Assembly (NCBI GenBank): GCA_019309815.1
Contig: JAFDFO010000003.1
Coordinates: 1-38,974, forward strand
Direction of reading: 5' to 3'
Origin: Deltaproteobacteria bacterium
Lineage (GTDB): Bacteria > Desulfobacterota > Desulfobacteria > Desulfobacterales > C00003060
Length of the DNA stretch: 38,974 bases
Part shown: in pieces, positions 32,587-38,974 of the stretch
How the letters are laid out: every line of letters begins with the position of its first letter
How positions within the stretch are numbered: the first letter of the stretch is position 1
The notes under the pieces: generated by a model
The model's database searches: none
Told to the model about the DNA's origin: nothing
The model's input: the letters and a program-made list of their open reading frames with translations, nothing else
Position numbers and translations under genes: made by a program

Positions 32587-33585
32587 ATGGATTCCTTTCA
32601 AGGTCCAACAGTCTCGATTATCATACCGGTATACAATGGAGGGGAGAAGTTTCGGCGTTGTTTGTCAAGTGTTGCGGCATGTACCCCTCCTCCGGAAGAA
32701 GTCATCGTGGTGGCAGATGGCGACACCGACGGCTCCTGGCGTGTGGCAGAGGAATACGGGACTCAGGTTCTCAGAATGCCTACCCCTGGGGGACCTGCCC
32801 GAGCACGAAATCTGGGCGCGGGAGAGGCAAAGGGGGACATCCTTTTCTTTGTTGATGCAGACGTGACCATCCCGCAAGATGCCATAAGCCAAGTCGCGGG
32901 GGCATTTCAGGACGATTCCGAGTTATCTGCTATTTTCGGGTCTTATGATGACGCGCCGTTTGAGACAAATTTTTTGTCACAGTACAAGAATCTTTTTCAC
33001 CACTATGTCCACCAGGGTGCTAAGGAAGATGCCTCCACCTTCTGGGCAGCTTGCGGGGCAATTCGCCGCGGGGTGTTTTCTGCAATGGGAGGCTTTGACG
33101 AGGCATACCGCCGACCCTCCATTGAAGACATAGAGTTGGGTTACAGGTTCAGAAGGGCTGGCCACAAAATTCGTCTCCTGAAGGGACTCAAAGTGAAGCA
33201 CCTGAAGCGCTGGGGTATTGTTTCCCTTTTGCGAGCCGACTTCTTCTACCGGGCCTTGCCCTGGACGGATTTGATTTTGCGTGAAAGCGAGTTCATCGAC
33301 GACCTGAACGTAACAATCTCCAACCGCGTAAGTGTCATATTTACTTACGTATTTTGCCTGGCCTTGTTGGGGTCGTGGTGTATGCCATGGCTTCTTCCTG
33401 TTGCCCTTCTCGCGATGATAGGGCTGCTTGTGATTCATTGGGATTTCTATCGTTTCTTCAAAGATAAACACGGCTGGGCATTTGCGGCAAAAACAATCCC
33501 CTGGCACTGGTTTTATTTCTTCTACGGCGGACTGGCTTTTGGTATAGGTTCTGCGAAGTTTCACTTTGAGAGACTAAGATCCTGA
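32587..33585 (+). CDS. Family 2 glycosyltransferase with C-terminal membrane segments
   Basis: A 332-aa GT-A fold glycosyltransferase. It has VSIIIPVYNGGEKFRRCLSS at the start, VVADGDTDGSW, the nucleotide-binding ARNLGAGEAKGDILFFVDADV (DxD as DAD), and an acceptor-side GGFDEAYRRPSIEDIELGYR, which carries the ED-type catalytic motif. Two to three hydrophobic segments follow (VSVIFTYVFCLALLGSWCM, LLPVALLAMIGLLVIHW), ending near FYFFYGGLAFGIG, so it is membrane-bound and likely acts on a lipid-linked sugar. ATG 32587 is chosen over TTG 32584. The flavoprotein gene begins 4 bases after its stop. Confidence 0.9.
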   Translation: MDSFQGPTVSIIIPVYNGGEKFRRCLSSVAACTPPPEEVIVVADGDTDGSWRVAEEYGTQVLRMPTPGGPARARNLGAGEAKGDILFFVDADVTIPQDAISQVAGAFQDDSELSAIFGSYDDAPFETNFLSQYKNLFHHYVHQGAKEDASTFWAACGAIRRGVFSAMGGFDEAYRRPSIEDIELGYRFRRAGHKIRLLKGLKVKHLKRWGIVSLLRADFFYRALPWTDLILRESEFIDDLNVTISNRVSVIFTYVFCLALLGSWCMPWLLPVALLAMIGLLVIHWDFYRFFKDKHGWAFAAKTIPWHWFYFFYGGLAFGIGSAKFHFERLRS

Positions 33586-33589
33586 TGGC

Positions 33590-35398
33590 ATGCCGGACAT
33601 CATCTCGGACCAGCACCAACCGAAACTGGCCATGAGTAACGAATCTGTTGTTATCATAGGAGGCGGCCCTGCAGGTCTGTCAGCAGCCCATGAGTGCATT
33701 AAGGGGGGCATCAAGCCCATTGTGCTCGAAAGGGCTGACAAGGTCGGAGGGATTTCACGCACAGAGACCTACAAAGGCTACTATTTCGATATTGGGGGGC
33801 ACCGTTTCTATACAAAGATTGAGGAGATTGACCGGCTGTGGCACGAAATGCTCGGCGACGATTTTCTCAAGGTCCGTCGGATGTCCCGCATTTATTATCA
33901 GGGCCGTTTCTTCAACTATCCCCTTGGGTTTGCCAATGCCCTGATGAACCTGGGGTTGGTTGAAACCTCTCTGATCCTGTTGAGCTATCTTAAGGCGCAG
34001 GTCTGGTCCCACCCGGAAGAAGTAAACTTCGAGCAGTGGGTGTGTAATCGTTTTGGCCAGCGTCTCTATCAGACGTTTTTTCGGACATACACGGAGAAGG
34101 TGTGGGGAACCCCTTGCCATAAGATTCAGGCCGACTGGGCGGCGCAGCGCATCAAAGGATTGTCACTTATTGTGGCGGTGTCTAATGCGCTTTTCGGGGG
34201 CCAGAAAGCGAAGACCTTGATCAGTGAGTTTGACTACCCATTAAGGGGTCCGGGAATGATGTGGCAGCGTTTCCAGGATGTGGTGGGGGCAAATGGAGGG
34301 GAGGTCCGACTCAACACAGACGCTACTGGCCTGAGCCATGAAAATGGCCGAATCGTGAAGGTGAATTACGTTGACAACGGCGAAACAGTAACCATCCCGG
34401 CTGACCAAGTCATTGCCAGTATTCCCGTCACCAGGCTTGTAGCCTTGCTTGATCCGAAAGCACCGAAGCATGTCCTCGAGGCGGCTTCCAACCTTTCCTA
34501 TCGGGCATTTGTTCTTGTGGGACTTATTGTTGACCGGGAAGACCTTTTTCCGGACCAGTGGATATATGTACACAGTCCCGATGTGAGGGTTGGGCGCATT
34601 CAGAACCTCAAGAACTGGAGTGCAGCCATGGTCCCCGATCCTAAGAAGACAAGTGTGGCAATGGAGTACTTCTGTAACGAAGATGACGAAACCTGGACGA
34701 TGCCCGATAGTGAACTGATAGACCTGGCATCTCAGGAATTGTCCAAGCTGGGACTGGCTGACACTGATGATATCATGGACGGGTTTGTAATACGCCAGCC
34801 AAAGGCATACCCGGTCTATGATGATGCATACAAAGAACATCTCATGGTCGTTCGGGATTACCTCGCGACCTTCGACAATCTCCAAACCGTAGGCCGAAAT
34901 GGCATGCACCGATACAATAATATGGACCATTCGATGCTCACGGGAATGCTTGCCGCCCGAAACTTGTCTGGCGCAAATCACGACCTGTGGGAGATAGGTG
35001 AACAGGACGAGTATCTTGAAGCAGATAAAAAGGCGAAAGCCCAACGGCTCGTTCCTGAGAAAATACTCACAAAGACATTTGCCAGGATAGACAAGCTGGC
35101 ATTTGCAACAGCCATAGGAGGCGTATCAGGCCTGTTCATGTTTCTTGCGACCATTTGGCTGGTCATGAAGGGGGGCGAAATGGTCGGCCCCACTCTCAGG
35201 CTTCTCTCCCAGTATTTTGTTGGCTATTCCGTGACCGTAAGAGGGGCCTTTGTTGCTTTTGGTTACACGTTCTTCTGCGGCTTCTTGTTTGGCTGGCTGT
35301 TTGCCTATCTTCGGAACCTCTTTCTTGCCTTCTACGTCTATAGTGCAAAGAAGAAAGCTGAGTTGCTGTCTCTCAGAGATTTTTTTGATAACCTGTAG
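33590..35398 (+). CDS. UDP-galactopyranose-mutase-like flavoprotein with C-terminal membrane module
   Basis: A 602-aa FAD protein. The dinucleotide-binding start is VVIIGGGPAGLSAAHECIKGG and GGISRTETYKGYYFDIGGHRF follows. Later blocks FRTYTEKVWGTPCHKI and NGMHRYNNMDHSMLTGMLAARN are those of UDP-galactopyranose-mutase-like and protoporphyrinogen-oxidase-like proteins of polysaccharide loci. The last 100 residues or so carry two membrane segments around WLVMKGGEMVGPTLRLLSQY. This tail is homologous to the whole next protein. Sugar-ring contraction or oxidation of a lipid-linked precursor at the membrane is the inferred job. Start choices are ATG 33590 and ATG 33632 (MSNESVV); the first leaves a 4-base gap to the glycosyltransferase. 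Confidence 0.85.
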   Translation: MPDIISDQHQPKLAMSNESVVIIGGGPAGLSAAHECIKGGIKPIVLERADKVGGISRTETYKGYYFDIGGHRFYTKIEEIDRLWHEMLGDDFLKVRRMSRIYYQGRFFNYPLGFANALMNLGLVETSLILLSYLKAQVWSHPEEVNFEQWVCNRFGQRLYQTFFRTYTEKVWGTPCHKIQADWAAQRIKGLSLIVAVSNALFGGQKAKTLISEFDYPLRGPGMMWQRFQDVVGANGGEVRLNTDATGLSHENGRIVKVNYVDNGETVTIPADQVIASIPVTRLVALLDPKAPKHVLEAASNLSYRAFVLVGLIVDREDLFPDQWIYVHSPDVRVGRIQNLKNWSAAMVPDPKKTSVAMEYFCNEDDETWTMPDSELIDLASQELSKLGLADTDDIMDGFVIRQPKAYPVYDDAYKEHLMVVRDYLATFDNLQTVGRNGMHRYNNMDHSMLTGMLAARNLSGANHDLWEIGEQDEYLEADKKAKAQRLVPEKILTKTFARIDKLAFATAIGGVSGLFMFLATIWLVMKGGEMVGPTLRLLSQYFVGYSVTVRGAFVAFGYTFFCGFLFGWLFAYLRNLFLAFYVYSAKKKAELLSLRDFFDNL

Positions 35399-35427
35399 TT
35401 GATTTACCGACGTCAGGAGATTTTATC

Positions 35428-35748
35428 GTGAAAACAAAGAATGAAAACCAGACGACGGAAGAAGAAAGGCTGTTTCGTGGGGTCCTCTGGCTGAACGCTA
35501 AGGCTCTCGGGCTTGTTCTCGGCTTGCTGTGCGGCCTTGCGGTATTTGTCGCGACAAACTGGCTTGTGATCAAAGGAGGGGATCCGGTGGGCCCGCACCT
35601 GAGACTCTTGAGTCAGTACTTCATTGGCTACAGGGTTTCTTTTCTTGGCAGCCTCATTGGGTTTGTTTATGGTTTTGCGGTGGGGACCTTGAGCGGAGCA
35701 CTCATTGGGTGGATTTATAACGCGGTTGCCTCGTTCAGGAAATCCTAG
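35428..35748 (+). CDS. Small membrane protein, free copy of the flavoprotein tail module
   Basis: A 106-aa protein with two membrane helices (LGLVLGLLCGLAVFVATNWLV and FLGSLIGFVYGFAVGTLSGALIGWIY) joined by KGGDPVGPHLRLLSQYFIGY. Over 29 residues centred on that linker, 22 match the C-terminal tail of the upstream flavoprotein. GTG start with AGGAGA nine bases before it. It likely works with, or pairs with, the tail of the flavoprotein; no known function is recalled for this module. Confidence 0.85.
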   Translation: MKTKNENQTTEEERLFRGVLWLNAKALGLVLGLLCGLAVFVATNWLVIKGGDPVGPHLRLLSQYFIGYRVSFLGSLIGFVYGFAVGTLSGALIGWIYNAVASFRKS

Positions 35749-35788
35749 CTCTTTCCATGATGTACCTCATTCTCCCCTGATAAAAACG

Positions 35789-36598
35789 ATGTCCGACAGT
35801 TATACCAGCCATTATTGGGACACGATTGTTGAAAGACCGGGCGGCAGGGACCATGAAGATTTATGGAGAGCCCACCTGCAAGGGATTTACAGGGAGTTAA
35901 TGGACAGATGGACAGTCGGTTCCCCGGATGGACTTATCCTCAAGACCGATCTATATGACGAAGCCGTAAGCAAGTATAATCTTCTACCTTTGTGCAGGGG
36001 GAAGTGTGGGCGTGTCATTGGAACAGATGTTTCTTTTGAAGTTGCGGCGGCAGCCAAAGAAAGGATGACCAGAACATGGGACGGTTGGCATAATGCTGTG
36101 TGCGCTGACGTCAGGCGGTTACCGTTCATGTCTGAGTCATTTGACGCTGTCATCTCTAATTCAACGCTGGATCACTTTTCACATAAGGAGAGTATCCTGG
36201 CGAGCCTTAGAGATATTCACAGATTGTTGAAGCCCGGAGGATCACTGCTCATTACCCTTGACAACCCATCAAATCCAGTCATCTTCTTAAGAAATGCGGT
36301 TCCTTACAGGTTATTGAAGGGCTCCCGACTTATTCCGTTCTACATGGGGGTCACTTTGTCAGAATCTCAACTGGTCCGCATTTTGGAAGTGTGTGGTTTT
36401 GAAGTTCATGAGACCATGGCCATTGTCCACAGCCCCCGTATTCTCGCCATTTGGACGGGACACATCCTGAACAGGACGGGGAACAAAAAGATAAAGCAAT
36501 ATGCGAGACAGGTTCTTAGGATATGTGAACGGCTGGAAAAACTCCCGACGAGATATCTGACCGGGTATTATGTTGCCGCAATAGCTACGAAGAGATAA
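35789..36598 (+). CDS. SAM-dependent methyltransferase 2
   Basis: A 269-aa class I methyltransferase. After an N-terminal YTSHYWDTIVERPGG stretch, motif I is degenerate in its first part (LPLCRGKCGRVIGTDVSFEVAAAAKERM). This is followed by NAVCADVRRLPFMSESFDAVISNSTLDHFSHKE (strand 4 and the DAVIS-type motif), and RDIHRLLKPGGSLLITLDNPSNP. The C-terminal third is longer than usual and may bind a lipid or glycan (GYYVAAIAT end). The frame extends upstream to 35705 inside the small membrane gene; ATG 35789 avoids that overlap but has no clear ribosome site. Confidence 0.8.
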   Translation: MSDSYTSHYWDTIVERPGGRDHEDLWRAHLQGIYRELMDRWTVGSPDGLILKTDLYDEAVSKYNLLPLCRGKCGRVIGTDVSFEVAAAAKERMTRTWDGWHNAVCADVRRLPFMSESFDAVISNSTLDHFSHKESILASLRDIHRLLKPGGSLLITLDNPSNPVIFLRNAVPYRLLKGSRLIPFYMGVTLSESQLVRILEVCGFEVHETMAIVHSPRILAIWTGHILNRTGNKKIKQYARQVLRICERLEKLPTRYLTGYYVAAIATKR

Positions 36599-36670
36599 GT
36601 TGCATTCTCCTCGCCCCTAAACGCGAACCCCTCAAGATCGCCCAGAAGTCTCATCGAGTCATGCAACAGG

Positions 36671-36696
36671 CGGCTTTCATTTTGGTGTGAAAGCCG
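36671..36696. terminator. 9-bp stem hairpin overlapping the upstream GTG of sulfotransferase 2
   Basis: CGGCTTTCA (36671-36679) and TGAAAGCCG (36688-36696) form a perfect stem with an 8-base loop, followed by TCTTT. It is a weak terminator or an mRNA structure over the possible GTG start at 36687. Confidence 0.45.
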
Positions 36697-36743
36697 TCTT
36701 TGGGGCTATCTGTCAACACATAAGAAGTAAAATACAGTTGCCA

Positions 36744-37604
36744 ATGATCAGGAAATACGCAAAAGGGACCCTGCCGAACCTGATAATAATTGGGGCCCAA
36801 AAATGCGGTACAACAAGTCTGCATTACTATTTGGGCCTTCATCCCCAAATATCGATGTCCAGAGAAAAAGAGCTGGAATTCTTCATGGAAGACCGTACCT
36901 GGCACAAGGGGATCGAATGGTACAAGTCACATTTCATGACCAGGGCGAAGGTTCACGGGGAGTCGTCGCCTAACTACACAGCTTATCCTAGATGGGAGGG
37001 CGTGCCGGAGAAAATGCATTCTGTCATACCGGATACCAAATTGATCTATATCCTTCGAGATCCCATTGATCGAATGGTTTCTCAGTATGTTCAATACCTG
37101 TCGGTAGGATTGGACAACAGGGCAGTAGAAATCGCTTTCAAACCTCTTAATAATGACAACTACTATGTTCGCAGGAGCAGATACTTTATGCAACTGCAGC
37201 AATATCTAAAATATTTTCCGAGCTCCAATATTCTGATAATGACTGCGGAGGATTTGCTCAATGAGCGTCGAAAAACATTGGAGAAGGTATTTGCATTCTT
37301 AAATGTTGATGAAACCTTCTATTCCCCAAAGTTTCTCAACCTCAAGCATGGGTCTGTCGGAAGAAGGCAGAAGAACCGGATTGGTTTGCTTCTGAAGCAG
37401 TTTGCCGAAAGCAATATTGCAAAGATATTTTCAACTGACGTGCGAATGAAGATTGGGGGAGTGATAGAATTGGCGTTCTCGACTGAAATTGCCAGACCCG
37501 TATTGGGTGAGAGCTTACGGGCCGAACTGATTAGTTTTTTCAAAGAGGATACAGATCCTTTGAAAGAATTCACCGGCTCCGATTTTGCGGCCTGGTGTGT
37601 ATAG
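36744..37604 (+). CDS. Sulfotransferase 2
   Basis: A 286-aa PAPS-dependent sulfotransferase of the heparan-type group. The 5'-phosphosulfate loop is IIGAQKCGTTSLHYYLGLHP and the 3'-phosphate site is IYILRDPIDRMVSQYVQ. EKELEFFMEDRTWHKGIEWYKSHF and the GESSPNYTAYP block between them are typical of glycan sulfotransferases. A GTG at 36687 would add 19 residues but falls inside a hairpin, so the ATG at 36744 is taken, with moderate certainty. It is a different branch from sulfotransferase 1. Together they suggest that the product of this locus is sulfated at more than one place. Confidence 0.85.
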   Translation: MIRKYAKGTLPNLIIIGAQKCGTTSLHYYLGLHPQISMSREKELEFFMEDRTWHKGIEWYKSHFMTRAKVHGESSPNYTAYPRWEGVPEKMHSVIPDTKLIYILRDPIDRMVSQYVQYLSVGLDNRAVEIAFKPLNNDNYYVRRSRYFMQLQQYLKYFPSSNILIMTAEDLLNERRKTLEKVFAFLNVDETFYSPKFLNLKHGSVGRRQKNRIGLLLKQFAESNIAKIFSTDVRMKIGGVIELAFSTEIARPVLGESLRAELISFFKEDTDPLKEFTGSDFAAWCV

Positions 37605-37755
37605 CTCCTGCAAATTAGTCATAAATGAAAAGGCGCGGGGCAGTCTTTCAGCGAAAAGAACAACTCGGATGTTTTGAAACCCATGGAAACGGTGAAGTGT
37701 CCTCAGGAATCCTCCCCTGTGTCCGGCCAATGACAGAACAACCAATCAAATTAGC

Positions 37756-38974
37756 ATGAACAGAGTGAATCAACCTTCTCAGCACCTTGTTCGCAACATG
37801 ATGACAGGAAGTATCCGCATCTTCTTTGCTGAGGTGCTGATAATTCCTGTCGGATTCATAACAGCGGTCTTTCTTGCCCGCCAACTCGGCCCGGTTAACT
37901 TTGGCCTATTTGCCATAGCCTTAAGGCTTGTCACATGGGTCGAGTGGACCAGCCTGACCGTCTTTTACAGCGCCACAGTCAAGTTTGTTAGCGAGGAAGA
38001 TGATTGGCGGGCGGTTGGGACTACGGTAGTTCGGCTGCATCTTGTAGTAGGTGTTGGTATTGCAGCTTTGCTATGGATAACGGCTTCGCCTTTAGCCCGT
38101 GCATTCAATGAACCGGCCATGGCCACCTACCTGAAGCTTTTTGCCATAGATATTCCGATTTTTAGCCTGTTCTCCGTACATAGCAGCATCTTGGTTGGAA
38201 GGGGTTTGTTCAAGGAGCGGGCCTGGACTCGTTTTGTTCGTGGAGATGGGCCTGTCTGTTAACGGCGCGATTATAGGAGTCATTGGTGCCTCCATGGTTG
38301 GATTGATAATGAGCAGATTTTTTATCAGACCCCCTGTCTTTTCCGGAGCTACATTCCCAGTGCGGCGTCTGTTGGGCTTCTCAGCTCCAGTTTTCATGTC
38401 GTCGCTGAGTTTGCGAATGCTCAGGCTGGACGTAATCGCCCTAAAGGTGCTGGGAGCAACGGCTGCCCAGGTGGGCTTCTATAGTGCGGGACAGAGCCTG
38501 TCCATTCATACTAGTCTGCTTTCCGGGGCACTCTCTCCACCTTTGCTGTCCACTTTGAGCCGCTTGATTAGACAAGGAGATGAGTCCAAGGCCAAAGATA
38601 TTGGGCGGACCGCGATGCGTTTGGTGATTTGGCTGCTGCCGTTTGCTGCGATGACGGCTGGGGCAGCTACGGAGATAGTTGACCTTGTTTTCGGCAAGGA
38701 ATTCGTGTCTGCCGGTCCAATTTTGGCCTATTTGATCTTTGCAGCCGTGGGGTTTATCGGTATCACCATGGCAAGGGCCATCATCCTTGCTATAGGGAGG
38801 CCCGGCTGGACTTTCCTGGTGACCGGTCCGATGTTCCCAATAGCCGTCATTGGTTATCTGATCCTCATACCATGGATGGGTGGGGTTGGAGCAGCAATTG
38901 TAACGACTTGTGCCACCTGTTTGGCAGCGGTTGCCTCATTTCTGGCTGTCTACAAGCTTTGGGGAATCCTGCCG
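37756..38974 (+). pseudogene. Polysaccharide flippase (Wzx/MATE-like), frameshifted, cut by window end
   Basis: The first frame codes for 168 residues of a membrane flippase (IRIFFAEVLIIPVGFITAVFLARQLGPVNFG onward) and ends at a stop at 38262. From about 38228 a second frame, shifted by one, stays open to the last base. It reads LVLFVEMGLSVNGAIIGVIGAS, RLLGFSAPVFMSSLSLRMLRLDVIALKVLG and YLIFAAVGFIGITMARAII, the natural sequel of the family. The switch lies near 38215-38240, between GRGLFKERAW and LVLFVEMG; a few residues expected there seem missing, so a small deletion is possible. It is either a real frameshift or a sequencing error. Wzx-like proteins move lipid-linked sugar units across the inner membrane, in keeping with the locus. 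Confidence 0.8.

Overview
The window looks like a chromosome segment of a Gram-negative bacterium, most likely from Desulfobacterota (former Deltaproteobacteria) or a related anaerobe. This is inferred from gene content, not from a marker gene. It has a full Tol-Pal system (so an outer membrane), a C_GCAxxG_C_C redox protein beside a periplasmic rhodanese, a holB-ricT-metG cluster, many radical SAM enzymes, and frequent GTG/TTG starts. No rRNA, tRNA or CRISPR array was seen. The window splits near 19.7 kb into a housekeeping half and an accessory half. Housekeeping half, minus strand 0.1-6.7 kb: a MauE/DoxX-like membrane protein, a rhodanese and a C_GCAxxG_C_C protein form one tight operon (sulfur or thiol redox). 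Next comes HD phosphohydrolase > holB > ricT > metG, with overlaps at HD/holB and ricT/metG. Plus strand 7.1-16.1 kb: tolQ, tolR, tolA, tolB, pal, cpoB (envelope constriction and outer-membrane integrity), then ruvC, ruvA, ruvB (Holliday-junction processing) and a SAM-hydrolase (DUF62) gene. Minus strand 16.2-18.3 kb: hotdog thioesterase > GNAT acetyltransferase > DUF6473-like protein. A small secreted ComEA-like helix-hairpin-helix protein follows at 18.7 kb, flanked by what look like two degraded IS200/IS605-type right ends in opposite orientation. Accessory half, 19.7-38.97 kb: every gene is on the plus strand. In order: a SAM methyltransferase, two tandem paralogous B12-type radical SAM enzymes, a SPASM-like radical SAM enzyme, a PaaK-like adenylate-forming protein, a HemN-like radical SAM enzyme, a sulfotransferase, an isopropylmalate-dehydrogenase-family enzyme translationally coupled to an isochorismatase-aldehyde dehydrogenase fusion, a membrane GT2 glycosyltransferase, a UDP-galactopyranose-mutase-like flavoprotein with a C-terminal membrane module, a small protein that is a free copy of that module, a second methyltransferase, a second sulfotransferase and a frameshifted polysaccharide flippase cut by the window end. 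The best reading is a surface-glycan or glycolipid locus carrying an undescribed, radical-SAM-rich route to an unusual, probably sulfated and methylated building block. The product cannot be named from sequence. Intergenic gaps of the housekeeping half carry several families of long imperfect inverted repeats built from 5-10 nt words (CACGAAA, GGAGTA/TACTCC, CCAGCATCC, AGGCAAGAGG, GTAGGGGCGGG). None was found in the accessory half. With the patchy codon and GC use there, this suggests the accessory block has a different history from the left half.
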